Program-made: the position numbers and the translations under genes
Shown: in pieces, positions 42,844 through 54,950 of the stretch
Numbering within the stretch: the first letter of the stretch is position 1
How the letters are laid out: every line of letters begins with the position of its first letter
The notes under the pieces: model-generated
The model's database searches: none
What the model saw: the letters and a program-made list of their open reading frames with translations, nothing else
What the model was told of the DNA's origin: nothing
Assembly: GCA_964006375.1 (NCBI GenBank)
Contig: OZ023269.1
Span: 65,406,029 to 65,470,028 of the forward strand
DNA: 64,000 nt
DNA from: Tillus elongatus
Taxonomy: Eukaryota; Arthropoda; Insecta; Coleoptera; Cleridae
Direction of reading: 5' to 3'

Positions 42844-45800
42844 CTGTAGGAGGATGAAACTTTTTAAGATCTTTAATATGTATAGACCGCAGCAGCTTGC
42901 CCTTGGGGTCGCGGAGATCGTAGACCACCGGAGACACCACTCTGACCACGGTATAGGGGCCGGAATATTTTGCCGCTAGTTTCGCGGCGAAGCCGCTCGT
43001 ACCCGAAGATAATGTGTGTTCTCGACGTAGCACCTGTTCACCGACTTTGCAGCGCCATTCCCTACGGCGCATATTATAGTGGTGACTTTGTTGGGTGAAC
43101 GCTCTGGACAGATTCAGTCGCACTAGCTCGAACGTTTCTCGAAGCTTCCGTAAACGGTCATGGCGGTCTTCAATTTCTTCCGGCGTTGCTTCTTGGTCTT
43201 CAAGCGGACCTTCGGCTCGGGTTGCCGGCTCGGCATGTACGGCTTTCGGTACGGTCAACTCGCGACCGAAGTTCAGGAATGCTGGGGTGAATCCGGTCGA
43301 TTCCTGTTTGGCCGTGTTGATGGCGAAGCCCAGTTCAGGGAGTCTTTCGTCCCACTGCCGCTGATCATGCTCACAAAACTGTGCGATCATGGTTTTGAGG
43401 GTGCGGTTGGCCCTTTCCACCGCATTGGCTTGAGGAGTGTACACTGGGGTTAACCGTTGGGTTATGCCCAACTCCCTTAGCCAAGCTTTATGTTCATGAG
43501 ACACAAATTGTTTGCCATTATCGGAAATCAGGGTCTTCGGGCAGCCAAATTTGGTGATCACCATTTCAAATAAGGCTCTGTTGACAGCGGGGGTGGTGGC
43601 CTTTCTCAACGGCCGACATTCCACCCATTTCGTGAAGCGGTCTTGGGCGACAATGGCAAAATTATGCCCCTTTTTGGACCGCGGCAGAGGGCCTATCAAA
43701 TCTACGCAGACGGTTTCCCACGGTGCTTTGTTCGAGGAGGGTTGCATTTTTCCCGGGGTCTGTTGTTGGGAGACTTTGAATCTCTGGCAGCGGTTACATT
43801 GTCTTACATAGCTAGCGACCTCTCGAAACATCCCTGGCCAGTAGTAATGGCCGGCTATCCGGGCGATGGTTTTGGAGATACCCATATGCCCGGCGGTGGG
43901 TTCTTCGTGGTTTTCCCGCAGAATTCTTCTGCGTACGTTCTTAGGGATGCACAACTTCCAGGGGTCGCTCATCTCGGGCTCGCTTAAGTTAGATGTGTCC
44001 CAAAAGTGTCGGTATAACCTCCCCCCTCTGATGGAATAATCAGGGAATGCTTCTGGGTTCTTTTCCACCTCGAACAATTTATGCCTGTACCAAGAACAGC
44101 TGGCTTCCTCCTCCGTGAAGCAGATATTCTCTTCTGCGGGTTCTTCGTAGGTCTCCAACGGTGCACGGGAGAGAGCATCGGCTACCCGGTTTAGCGCTCC
44201 TCGTCTGTATTTGATCGTGAAGTCATACTGTTGCAGAAAGACACTCCACCTGGCTACCCGTCCTGTTGGGGTCTTAATGGTTTGCAACCACCGAAGGGAT
44301 TGGTGGTCCGTCAACACCGTGAAATGGTACCCTTCCAGGTATGGGCGCATTTTCTCAATCCCCCATACCACGGCTAGGCACTCTTTTTCTGTCACGGAGT
44401 AATTTCTCTCTGCAGGGCCCAGCGTTCGGCTTGCATAGGCTATGACTTTTTCGGCCCCGTCGATGTTCTGGGTCAGCGCTATGCCTAGCCCATTATCACT
44501 GGCGTCGGTCTGCAAGACGAATTCCTTCGAGAAATCAGGACATGTCAATATGGGCGTCTCCGTGAGCAGCCTCTTCAGTTCCTGAAAAGCCTGTTCCTGT
44601 CCTTCGCCCCAATTCCAACGGTTCTTCTTCTTTAGTAGCTTAGTCAAGGGTGTCACCACCTGCGAGAACTGCGGGATGAAGCGGCGATACCAGGAGGCGA
44701 CTCCCAAGAATCTGCGGACCTCTCTTATGCTTCGCGGAGTCGGCATGGCCCTTATGGCTTCCACTTTTTCGGGGTCCGTGCTGATGCCATCGGCCGTGAC
44801 CACATGTCCCAGGTATTTCAGCGATTTCCGGCAGAAGTGACATTTTTCCGGGTTCAGTTGCAAATTACTCTGTCTCAGCCTTCGGAACACTTCCTTCAAG
44901 TTCCCCAGGTGCTCCTCAAAGGTCTCGCCCATCACAATCACGTCGTCCAGGTAGGCAAAGGCGTGCGGTTCCATATCGGGGCCTATTATGGTATCTAACA
45001 GACGCTGGAATGTCGCTGGAGCTGAGTGAATTCCGAAAGGCATAACCTTAAACTGGTACAACCCCCTCCCTGGGACGGTAAAGGCGGTAATCGGCTTACT
45101 GGGCGGCGTCAGGGGAATCTGCCAGTATCCCTGTTTCAAATCCAGGCTGCTTATGTATTTGGCCCTACGAAGTTTATCTAGTATGCCGGAAATATAGGGT
45201 AGCGGGTAGGCGTCCTTGACGGAAACCTTGTTGACTTCCCTAAAGTCTACACAGAAGCGGTATTTTCCGTCCTTTTTCCTAACCATCACTACGGGCGAAC
45301 TCCACGGACTGTTAGAGGGTTCTATGATCCCCTCGTCTAACATTCGGTCAACCTCGTCATTAATCACCTGTTGCATTTTCGGATTTTGTGGGCGGTATCG
45401 CTGTTTAATTGGTTCTTTCTTTGACAGGCGAATGTGATGTTGTACCCGGTCCGTAGGGCCGGATATTCGATCAAAATACCTAAGTTCCTTCTCCAAAAAT
45501 TCATCTAGGCAATGCTGTTCTTGTGGGGTTAATTCCCCCAAGATCTGGGTCTCCATGGTCTGTATCGGGACGGCTGGTGGGGGTGGAGTGGCTGACGTCA
45601 GCAGCTCCCCCTCGAGGTAGGTTCTGGAGGTCCGCAAATCTATGCGAAAATCATACCCGCCCAAAATATCCATCCCCAACACGATGTCTACCGGGAGGTG
45701 GGGCAAATATAATAGGTCGCCCTGTATCTTCTTGTTACCCATTATTAACTGCGTTATATACATCTGTTGCACGGGTACTAGCCTTCCATCTGCGAGGCGG

Positions 45801-46032
45801 GTGTTTACTGCTGGGAAAGGAACGATTCGTAAGTCGTTCGCGTCAATTCCCTCAAGTGCTTGCTTGCTTAGAAAAGAACGGGTCGCTCCCGTATCTAACA
45901 GGGCACTGAACTCTTTCCGTCCGATCCTTGTCTTAATCAGGGGTCTATTGTCGGTTCGAGTTGGTCGGTCCATGGCCGAGGTGTCGCTGGGTTGGAACTG
46001 TTGGAGCCTCGGCCCTCCACAGCTCCCGTTTA
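42740..46032 (-). CDS. pol: Pol polyprotein of element B
   Basis: Open from 46150 to 42740 (1136 codons), but expression begins after the -1 slip at about 46033. Residue numbers count from 46150. Protease: L-L-D86-T-G-A. RT: Y-L-D402-D403. RNase H: Q-T-D-A-S-D and L-T-D-H-Q-S. Integrase: H-E-E-P-T-A-G-H zinc domain with C-N-R-C, catalytic D817, D877 and E912 (D-35-E spacing), then Y-S-G-P-Y-T-V, the GPY/F module. The C-terminal tail is glycine- and proline-rich. No stop or frameshift is visible, so it could be functional. It cuts, copies and inserts the element. No chromodomain or env follows. Confidence 0.95.
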
Positions 46033-46039
46033 GTTTCCC
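45974..46039 (-). promoter_or_regulatory. -1 frameshift signal between gag and pol, element B
   Basis: GGGAAAC (plus-strand GTTTCCC at 46033-46039) lies directly before the gag stop at 46030-46032. The downstream pairing segments that could form a pseudoknot are identical to those of A. Confidence 0.75.
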
Positions 46040-47187
46040 GGGCACTTGCAATCCCGGGATAAAATTCCCGTTTTGCCACAGCGTGAGCAAAACAGTCTTG
46101 GAACTCTCTGGCATTGGTTCCGCATGTGCCCTGTCTCCCCGCAATTCCAACAGGTTGCACGCGTTACAGCGAAACGAACTTGCCTACCGGCCTCCGAGCG
46201 GTCAACCGTAGGCGAAGCTGGGGGTGTGGGGCGGTTCTTAGGAGTGGAAGTGAGACTCCCTCCTTCCTGTCTCTCCGGAGGAGGCTTGTTGGGTTTCGGT
46301 GAACTTCCCTTTGTATCTCTCAACTCCTTCAGCAGCGATTCGATGGCCTTTGTCTTTGCAATAAACGTGCGTACATCCGGTACGTCACAGTTCCAAAGCA
46401 TCTGGCGGAACTCCGGACGTAGGTTCCTTTGCAGCCAGGTCAGTTCTTGTCTCCTGGTGATGCCTCCATGTCTGCGGATGAGTGTCTGTAAATCCGTGAT
46501 GTAGGTGAACACGGGTTCCTCGGCTCTATGCAGCCGACGACTTATTTCAGCCTCCAAACCTTCAAAGTAATTCACCGGAAAGTAAAAGCGTTTAAAATCT
46601 TCCACAAAGTCTTCCCACGATGCCCAGTACGCTCGGTTATTTCGGTACCACAACAGCGCTTGGTCCTCTAAGATTTGTGGCAGTACGGGTAGAAGGTGGT
46701 CCGGCGATACGTTAAAGTGCAACCGAACTTCTTCTAGACGTTCTAAGAATGCCACGGGATCAGACTTTCCCCGGAAATGTAAGTTCCATGTGAACACGTT
46801 AGGGGGCTCCGGTCGTCGAAACGTCGAAGCCGTACTGACTGGCGGCATCGGCGGTGTCGGTGTCGGGGGGAATGGCTTTTGCGCAGGCGGTGTCAGGTGC
46901 TCAAGTAAATTTCTCGTTGGCGGCGGCGATGGCGGCGGTAACACGGTATGGCTAGGCGGCGGAGTTACCTCGGTATGTGGCTGTATCCCCTCTCGCAAAA
47001 AGTCAATTAGTTGCTTCCTCATCTCCTCAACGGTAGCCTGCGGTCGCAGACTAAACTTCCGCAGCTCTGTTTCTAATTCGGATTTCCTAAGCCGGTATAC
47101 CCATCCTACCCGACCATCAAATATGCCTTGGTCGGGTTTCTCTGGATGATCGGACTCGACGGCACTATCAGCTTTTGGGTCTGACAT
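46030..47187 (-). CDS. gag: Gag polyprotein of element B
   Basis: 385 residues, ATG at 47187. Same layout as in A: SAP-like N-terminal helices, proline-rich linker, Gag core, CCHC knuckle (C-W-N-C-G-E-T-G-H-M-R-N-Q-C) and a trailing cysteine set. It is open throughout. Differences from A are single substitutions such as E for A in the knuckle. The frameshift heptamer covers its last codons. Confidence 0.94.
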   Translation of the reverse strand: MSDPKADSAVESDHPEKPDQGIFDGRVGWVYRLRKSELETELRKFSLRPQATVEEMRKQLIDFLREGIQPHTEVTPPPSHTVLPPPSPPPTRNLLEHLTPPAQKPFPPTPTPPMPPVSTASTFRRPEPPNVFTWNLHFRGKSDPVAFLERLEEVRLHFNVSPDHLLPVLPQILEDQALLWYRNNRAYWASWEDFVEDFKRFYFPVNYFEGLEAEISRRLHRAEEPVFTYITDLQTLIRRHGGITRRQELTWLQRNLRPEFRQMLWNCDVPDVRTFIAKTKAIESLLKELRDTKGSSPKPNKPPPERQEGGSLTSTPKNRPTPPASPTVDRSEAGRQVRFAVTRATCWNCGETGHMRNQCQRVPRLFCSRCGKTGILSRDCKCPGN

Positions 47188-48012
47188 CCTCTCGCTTATA
47201 TAACAACACTGTAAAGCGGGAAAATTAATGTTGTGACCCTGTCAGGGGCGTCAATAGGGTATCAGGTCGTCGTTATTCGGTTCGGTCACGGTATTCCTTA
47301 CTCAATAGTGGCGTAACGGCAATAGTAGATAATAATAAAAAAAATACAAATACAGCGGAAACAATTCGGCAAATACGGTAAAAAAAATTAAAAAAAATTA
47401 TCTACTGTTCTAAACTAACACAAACAAAGCAAAGATCTACACCTGGAATTAAATTTGTTGGTAGGAGAAAAAAAGCGTGTTACATAGCGGTAAAAATTCA
47501 CCAAGCGTTATCTAAGCAGTGTTAGCTATCAGTTCTAAAAAAAAAACCCCTTATAAAGTCCAAAAGCTGCCACAAGGAAAATTCTAACAGTGCATAAACA
47601 AAGCAATTTAATTATCGAGGTTCTACAAAATATTGCTGGTACGGCGATGATTATCGTAGATAATAATATTAAAGGAATGTGTAAACTCTGCCTCTGTTTT
47701 AAATAAAATAAAACGGATTATTAAAGGTATTCTATCTTATCTCTTGTTTCTAAAAATTACTTATCGCATTTCATATTAAATTATATGCATTAAAATTTGC
47801 AAAGGCTAAAATATTTACGGTTCCTCAATAAATTCACTTTTCTCTAATTTAAATTAAATACAACGGGTTGATCGGTATATCATATCTTATCTAAAATACC
47901 TGAAATTTTCTTCTCGTATTTAATACCAAATTATGTACATTAAAAATTTTCAAGTTCTGAAATATTTACAACTTCTCCACATATCCACCTTTCTTGAATT
48001 TAAAATGACTCA
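47188..48012 (-). other. Untranslated leader of element B
   Basis: AT-rich, colinear with 24096-24921 of A. No supported ORF. Confidence 0.6.
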
Positions 48013-48034
48013 GGTCCCATGCTCGGGGCTGCCA
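48013..48034 (-). promoter_or_regulatory. Primer binding site of element B
   Basis: TGGCAGCCCCGAGCATGGGA in element orientation, two bases after the 5' LTR, identical to A. Confidence 0.6.
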
Positions 48035-48036
48035 TT

Positions 48037-49546
48037 TGCGACGGCCACTTGGGTGGGGGCCGGAAGTTAATACAAGTTTTTACTAACCTGAGGAATTCCG
48101 GGATGACTTCCGGGACACGGCTTTCCTACGGGCTCATGCTCAGACGCCAGTGTTTATGGAGTTTGTCAAGGAGTAAACACGCTCCTGCCGGATGCCCCTT
48201 CCTCCCAAGTCGTTGTCACCGGCTACACTAGCCCAGGGTAGCTTCCAGCGGCGACAGGGTCCTCCTAAGCCAAGACGAAGTCCCGCGGGACTCCTGGTCT
48301 CTATTAAAGAGCTAGGGTTGGATTAGATTTGGGTGGATATTCGGGGAGGCTAAATGAAATGCCGAACAACTTAAAATAAAATTCTATTACCTAATTATGT
48401 ACACACGGTGGTAACGGGGTCCTGTTACTAAGAGGCCTAACGATAACGGCGGTCAGAGGCAGAGGGAGTTATTTGCTTTTAACTGCGGAACACGCTCGGA
48501 TTATACGGGGTGTCAGCGTGGCAACGGCGCTTAAGCGGTGCAGGGTGGTGGCAGGATGGTTGTTAATAGCGGGTGCTCCCAGGCGGGCATGCAGCCTACG
48601 GGTGTGTCGGGCACCACCTCGAGCTAGCTAGCTGCACACTAAATAGTACGGCATGATCAAGCATTAGCCACGGCCTGTCGTTCGCACGCTCCCCCCCGTA
48701 CGCCTGTGAGGCCTCGCTCGGCGCAGAAGAGGCCCACCCGCACCAGGCCAGGAGGCAGAAGACCAACGGGCTGTCCCCAGCTCAAGCCAACGCAATCGCT
48801 GCGCCCGAATCGACGACAGACCAGGAATGTCCCCGTTCCGACTCCTGTATCCGGGATACTGGGGGGGGGGGGGGCTTCCCCGAGGATCGTTTTTGACTGA
48901 AACGGAGAGGGCAATCACTCCAACCGTCTCGACCCACGATTCCTCGGTTCGGTCGCCTCCCCAGCGGTCCCGGGGGAATCGGAGCTGCAGGACCGTGGTC
49001 CCCCAACCGCCCCGGCGAAGCTCGCAAGCACCGTCCTTGGCGATGCCAGCGCGCAGCGGTTTTCAGCAGGCCCCGTCTCACCGACCGAAGGCATCCGGCG
49101 TCGCGACAGAGCGCTAAACAATTTAACCACAGGCCTGCTAAATAATATTCAATTGCCACGTACCTGGGGCTTTCCTCGGCGGCGACGTTCACTCGGTCAA
49201 AACTCTCCGGCGGTGCTCCTGCACTCGCTTTTCTCTCAGCTGAACTCTCTTCTCGGCGTATGTGATCTCGGCTCGGCTACTCTGCACGCACCCACTGTTC
49301 TACGGCGACACTCGTACTGCCGGCCGTCTCCGTTCTCTCTGCCCATATTCTCGATCGTCGTGACCATCCTGGCCCCCTCTCTTCCACGCATCTCGCCCGT
49401 CGGCCGTACCCTGTCTCACCGTCACCGTACGCGAATCTTTCCTCTCTCGTAAATCATAATTTCGGATTATTACGCGGTTTCATTTACTGCTGCTGCATTC
49501 AGTAATTTAGTTAAATAATCCCTTCAAGATTAGTCACCCCGTGACA
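48037..49546 (-). repeat. 5' LTR of element B
   Basis: 1510 bp with TG...CA ends; near-identical to the 3' LTR at 40305-41811. Confidence 0.95.
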
Positions 49547-49550
49547 ATAT
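49547..49550. repeat. Target site duplication of element B, right copy
   Basis: ATAT, matching 40301-40304. Confidence 0.85.
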
Positions 49551-51255
49551 CTAATATTTGAAGAACTGTGTCGTCATCAAAATTATCTATTTGACTCATG
49601 TCTTTATCTGGTTCTTAAGATATTCGTTCTCGCCCACAAGTTTTATTTATTACCTCAATGGGTGACAGAATAGGAATTGCTTCCAAAGGGATACAATTTT
49701 CTTTAAATGAATCTTTTAATTCAAGATGCACCATCATCCTTTTATATGCACTTCTAAATTGTTTTGCTGATGGGTTATTGTTATAGCCTCCCATGGATCT
49801 AATTTGCCCAAAAAAAGCTCAATATGATCCTGACTGATTTTGTAAGTGGAAAATACAGCAAAAAATTATTGTCGGCAATTAAAGTTTTATAAACAAATTG
49901 CAAACTTTGTATGCAAAATAAAAAGCCAATTATACCCATTTTTCTACCACTCTCACACAGAAGTGGTCCATCAATTATCCTAAGCGACGTTAAGTATTGT
50001 GATAGCTCACCTAAAAATACATTAATGTTTTCAAAATTTTCTGCATTTATTGCTTTCTTAAAATCTGAATTGTTTAAATTTGTAGAATTAAGAATGTCAA
50101 ATAAATTGTTTATAAGTCGGATAAATTTCACAGTTCCCTCACATTCTTTGAACTCTTTAAGATGTAAAACTTCATTGCAGTATTCCAAAGAATGTGCCAC
50201 TGAGTGGCTAAAAAGTTGTGTGGCTAATTTAACCTTCATTTTTTGGTTTGTATAAAATATATGCGATTTTCTTAATTTATTTGCCAAATGAACGCCCTCC
50301 TGATCGTGTAACTCATTTAATTTTACTAAATAATCCCACTTTATATTTACCCCATTCTCATCAATAATAAATTTTTTATCACCTAATGTGTTTCTTATCA
50401 GTTTGATCATATGACATGGATCAAAAAAGACTGCAATTTTCCTACGTGAACTAGGATCAACAAACGTAGAGTTTATGTTCCTCCAATTAAAATCGCAGCC
50501 AAGTTCTTTTGCTAACGTTAGATTATTTGTTGCCCCATCAAAAGTTATTGACACTACGTATATGCCCGACTCATTAGGAGCGTTAAACACTGCAATACCA
50601 AATTTTGTTTTTGTGTACCCCCTAAAGAGTCGATTAAAAAATATCCAAGGGGAAGCTTCCATGATTGATTAATGCTAACAAGCATAAAAACAAGAGCTTC
50701 TTTGGCTACAGGGTTACAATCGGTCTCAAGATTTGTACCAAAATCTGCAAACCCATAATAGTTTACCCTATCCCATTCTATATGTTGGCGAATTGCCATC
50801 TCATCTATGACTAAAGAACATATAAGTTTTCCATATGTGCTTTCTGATTTTGCCTTTAATAAGTTGAACACCTCTGACGTAAAACCAGCTTCCCCATTAA
50901 TGCTTTGATACCATCTAGATATATTTTTCGGATGAGGAAGAGCCGAGTTAAATGTGTTTCTGACAAAACTGTAAGCTTTGGGAGAGTAATAATGCAACGT
51001 AAGAGAAAAAGCTTTAAGTTGACTTTCATACTTATGTTTACGACCTAATTGTCTTTGTAAAAATTCTTCGTTAGGTCCTATTTGCATTAATGTTTCCAAT
51101 GTTTCGTCGGTTACTTTACCTTTTAGTTGTTTGATTATATTCGTAAGGTTTGCTGTTCTCTTCTTATAATGATGAACACTACTGATAAGCCGTTTAATTT
51201 TTTTTCGTGCATCGAATAACTGCTTCTTCAATTTACGTTTGCGTGGTGTAACAAC
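49547..51255 (-). pseudogene. P-type transposase, exon 4, part before element B
   Basis: The acceptor TATAG is just before 51255. A basic coiled-coil start (K-K-Q-L-F-D-A-R-K-K-I) is followed by the catalytic core: L-V-I-D-E-M-A-I, Y-Y-G-F-A-D-F-G, P-V-A-K-E-A-L-V-F-M-L-V, G-Y-F-L-I-D-S-L, then V-S-I-T-F-D-G-A-T-N-N, F-F-D-P-C-H-M-I-K-L and G-T-V-K-F-I-R-L-I-N-N-L. These match P/THAP9-type transposases. One-base frameshifts lie near 50575 and 49845 and an in-frame TAA at 49615-49617. At 49547 the text is cut by element B and resumes at 40304. Confidence 0.88.
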
Positions 51256-51496
51256 CTATAAAAAAATTAAATGATAAAACATTTATTTTCTCAAGTAAAA
51301 TGAATATACAAACAAAATTTCCAACAACACATTTTGGTTAATAGTGGTTGAGATAAATTGCAAAACACTTGTTTCTAACTTATTTAATCATGGACTATAC
51401 AAACTTAAACACCACATAAATTGTGATGGAAGAACATATTAGGTTTTTTTAAAATTATACTGACTTCATAAACAGCAAAAACTGAATTTAGCTCAC
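51256..51496 (-). other. Intron 3 of the P-type transposase gene
   Basis: GTGAGC at its 5' end and TTTTTTTATAG at its 3' end in gene orientation; 241 bases, AT-rich, no other feature. Confidence 0.65.
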
Positions 51497-51760
51497 CAAG
51501 TCCTTGAAAATGGGAGGCATTGAAGGTGTTTTCATTTCAGCAAATCCTAAACTACTAAACGATCTTTGCGGTACCTCTACAACAGTTTTCTCTGCATAGA
51601 AACCAGCACTTGTTGATGGCCGAGAATAATCCATTATAGGTACATTACTACCAGTCCAAGTACTAGTTGATGGGTCAGCTGCAAATGGCACATTGATAGC
51701 ACATATATCAGTCATTGGCTGCTCGACAAAAATGACTTGTGTTGATGGCTTGTTTGTTAT
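51497..51760 (-). pseudogene. P-type transposase, exon 3 (linker)
   Basis: 88 codons in phase 0 at both ends: acceptor CAG at 51763-51761, donor GTGAGC at 51496-51491. It encodes a serine/threonine/proline-rich linker (for example P-S-T-S-T-W-T-G-S) without a domain I recognise. Its place between THAP exon 2 and the catalytic exon, with matching phases on both sides, is the main support. Confidence 0.65.
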
Positions 51761-52532
51761 CTGCATAAATAAATTTGAAACGGATACCATTAATGTAAAT
51801 TTGCAGAGCTAATTAAATTACGAAACATATCATAACAATATATTACGTGAATAAACTTACTACCATAGTTACTAGAGATGAGCGATATATAGCTACCGGT
51901 GATTTACTCGCTGCTATTAAAAGATTGCTGTTAGCAGCTGTTATTAAAACACAAAACAACAGTGATTGTGAAAACCGAGATTTACACAAATCATTAGAGT
52001 AATTATTTCTATGAAATTCACCTTATACTAAAAACTCCATGACAAACAGCAATTGCTGTATTCATAATACTCGCAATCGCAGTTTGCGCGAGCGAGTAGA
52101 AGTAGCTGTATACTTTCCTTCTCGCCAGTATTAGAACACAAGCATTTCTCCTTTTCTTATAGGTAGAAAACGACAAACCTATGATACAAATAACGCGAGA
52201 TATGATAATGAGACTACCTATTTTTAGAACTGTCACGCGCATGGTGTCATGTGGTGAGTCCAATGCAATAATAATATGCTGTCGTACAGTGGAGTTTGAC
52301 GTTTCATCACAACCTCTTAACAAATTAGGTATTTTACTAATATTTAAGTGCATACAGTTGGAAGTAATTTTTTAAGATCAGAATACTATATTGTGATTAT
52401 GTGACATGATGATCAAATCAAGTTTATGAATGTTAACGCCCCCTCTAAATGTCTACGAACGTGCTCTCTACTTTTTAAGTTTGTGTATCACCAATGCTAA
52501 TTCAGGGCTCCCCTTAATTATTATACTTGACA

Positions 52533-52537
<5 letters not shown>

Positions 52538-52591
<54 letters not shown>
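52538..52591. repeat. (AT)n microsatellite
   Basis: About 54 bases of AT. Confidence 0.97.
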
Positions 52592-52595
<4 letters not shown>

Positions 52596-52833
52596 AACAT
52601 GAAACAGATTAAATTATGTGCTGCGTTCAATATTATCTGAAAAACACAATATAGGTGACGAAGTGGAATGTAATAAGTTACATTTAAGAAGTTTAAGAAC
52701 CGCATTACACTGACGTATAGAAACTTTTTGATTGCGAATGACTTTGTTTTAAGTGTGTAGTTGGACTTCTATAACGTTACTCACCACGTGACGTCATAGG
52801 AGGAGGCAGGGCATATGCGCAATATCATATCTC

Positions 52834-53499
52834 GGTGACGGTGGACTTTACCGCAACTACATTTTAACGTGATTATAATAGAATATGGCCTAAAACCAGT
52901 TGTACATACCTTAATAAAGTTAAACAATGTGGTATATTTCGTTTTTAATAACCTTTCAGTGATAAAAGCAATTAAAACGTTTAGATTTACAATAAAAACG
53001 TATATTTTTGTACCAGAGGTTATGACTGTTGTTTTGTTGACATATTTCATGCAGATAGGCGTTGTTGTCAGTTTCGAATCTATTTCCTTATTACAGGGTA
53101 GTATTTGTCTTCTTTTTTCTTTAGGGAAATTTTATGTGGTAACAATGGCACAATGACTTATAAAACTTAAAACGGTTTCAGCATTTATTTTGACAAGGTA
53201 GTGTCTTGTCAGGTCCAGAAAGTCAGGTTGGCAGGAGTGTGTAAAAAGCATTTAAGATCTTTTGTTGCGTTCAAGCGGCAAAACACTCTTGGAATTTAAT
53301 ATTAAATGTGACAACGCTGTTGAAAAGTGACAGTTCAAAACTTGAAAATAGTGCATTTTTCATAACTTTAATTATCATTTATTTTGCTATTTATGGTTTT
53401 TCCGTAAATTGTTTTGCTGATTATTTATCTACGTTACGTACTTTCTTGTGATGTGCGCCGTTTTGCTTGATTCCAGTTGCGGTAAAGTCGACCGTCCCC
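52834..53499. mobile_element. Non-autonomous DNA transposon with 8-bp target duplication
   Basis: CATATCTC at 52826-52833 is repeated exactly at 53500-53507. Inside, 25-base inverted repeats face each other (GGTGACGGTGGACTTTACCG at the left, GGGGACGGTCGACTTTACCG inverted at the right, then CAACT), with two mismatches. The 616-bp centre has only short ORFs. An 8-bp duplication fits hAT, P or Merlin-type elements; the family was not assigned. Confidence 0.85.
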
Positions 53500-53909
53500 C
53501 ATATCTCTTGTAAGTCATTATATCATGGAAAAACCTGCTGAATCTAAAATTAAAGCAGCACCGAACTGTAGCATATATATGCCTTCCAACGTTTTTAGTA
53601 TATTAAAATAAAAATAATATGTAGATTTCTCTCATCGTATATTCTTGTAATATGCTAGGTTTATAGAATTTCTCTTAATAGTAAAAATCTGAGTAGTTTT
53701 AAAATTAATATAATTTAATAGCTATCTGAAGATCATATTGTAGTTTCAATTAAGCGGTTAACACTAACACCTTGTAAGTGTTGAAAATAATAGCATACGC
53801 ACATGCAGCATTGTAAATGGCTAAACCACAATCGCAGTAGCTGTTTAAAGTCCCTGTTATTTAAAAATAGCAATCACTGACAGCAGTGCCATTAAAAACC
53901 GCTGTTTGG

Positions 53910-53910
<1 letters not shown>

Positions 53911-53994
<84 letters not shown>
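53911..53994. repeat. (AT)n microsatellite
   Basis: 84 bases of AT, left of the palindrome. Confidence 0.98.
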
Positions 53995-53995
<1 letters not shown>

Positions 53996-54038
53996 CCATT
54001 TCCGGGAAAACCTGGGCCGATATTCCTAACTAACGAAC

Positions 54039-54232
<194 letters not shown>

Positions 54233-54272
54233 TAATAGTTACATAAATTAATAACCTTGATTCAGTACTTAC

Positions 54273-54444
54273 CAATACAGGTATGGAACTTTTTTTTAAG
54301 TGTACTGCAAAAGGTGATTTTTCTAAATCATAAGATTCCTCGGTAAAATGTAAATTGCACACATTTGAGTTCATAAAAATATCTTCATCGCTTAAATTTA
54401 ATGCTCGTTTCCAAGCCTCGTATCTTTCAACAGCTTTGGGAAAT
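54273..54444 (-). pseudogene. P-type transposase, exon 2 (THAP domain end)
   Basis: The acceptor CAG is at 54447-54445 and the donor GTAAGT at 54272-54267. The first base completes the codon split in exon 1, so phases match. It reads F-P-K-A-V-E-R-Y-E-A-W-K, then V-C-N-L-H-F, giving the second C and the H of the C2CH set and the conserved P, W and F. The exon length of 172 bases ends in phase 0. Confidence 0.8.
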
Positions 54445-54810
54445 CTGAAAATAATATCTCGAATTATCTACTTTACCAGTGACTGAAGCTCTAGAAAGAT
54501 GCAGTAATAGATGAAACGAAACTATTATGCTTTTTTTCTGCTTTTACTGGAACTACATAGGTAAATACATCTAATTCAAGTAATAATTACCAAACAAAAT
54601 GCTTAATTTCATTACAAATATTCAATAATCGTCTACTTAAGGATCGCCCTATAAATAATGCATTATTAAGATTTTATTTCTAAAAAACAATTGACAATAA
54701 TAAATGCTAAAGATTTAACAAAAGCAATACAATGTGTAAATACGGACCTGTGAAGCCCAATAAACATTTGGTGCCAAACCAAGGAAACAGAAGACATGTA
54801 AACAACTTAC
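54445..54810 (-). other. Intron 1 of the P-type transposase gene
   Basis: 366 bases, GTAAGT to TTTTCAG in gene orientation; nothing else recognised. Confidence 0.7.
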
Positions 54811-54893
54811 CGAAATAAATGCACAGTTGCTTTATCCTTTTCATAATTGGCACTTTTATTGTACATACAATTCTTCACAATACACCTCGGCAT
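54811..54893 (-). pseudogene. P-type transposase, exon 1 (THAP domain start)
   Basis: The ATG at 54893 starts M-P-R-C-I-V-K-N-C, with the first two zinc-binding cysteines of a C2CH THAP domain. The exon is 83 bases and ends after L-F plus two bases of an arginine codon. The donor GTAAGT is at 54810-54805. It would bind the transposon ends. Confidence 0.8.
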
Positions 54894-54950
54894 TTTTAAA
54901 CTTTTACACTCTTAAAACACTGCTAAAAAACGGCAAAACACATAGTCTAA

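Larger units (their letters stand above)
40305..49546 (-). mobile_element. Ty3/Gypsy LTR retrotransposon B, apparently complete
   Basis: 9242 bp between ATAT duplications, inserted in exon 4 of the P-type transposase gene. Order on the minus strand: 5' LTR (49546-48037), primer site, leader, gag, pol by -1 frameshift, ORF3, polypurine tract, 3' LTR (41811-40305). All three ORFs are open. The LTRs differ by about four substitutions plus homopolymer length. It is the intact relative of A. Confidence 0.96.

Noticed and set aside
51870..53910. A hAT element in intron 2 of the P-type gene
   Set aside because: Only a weak end-like segment near 51880 and a loosely similar inverse near 53880; no target duplication or transposase.
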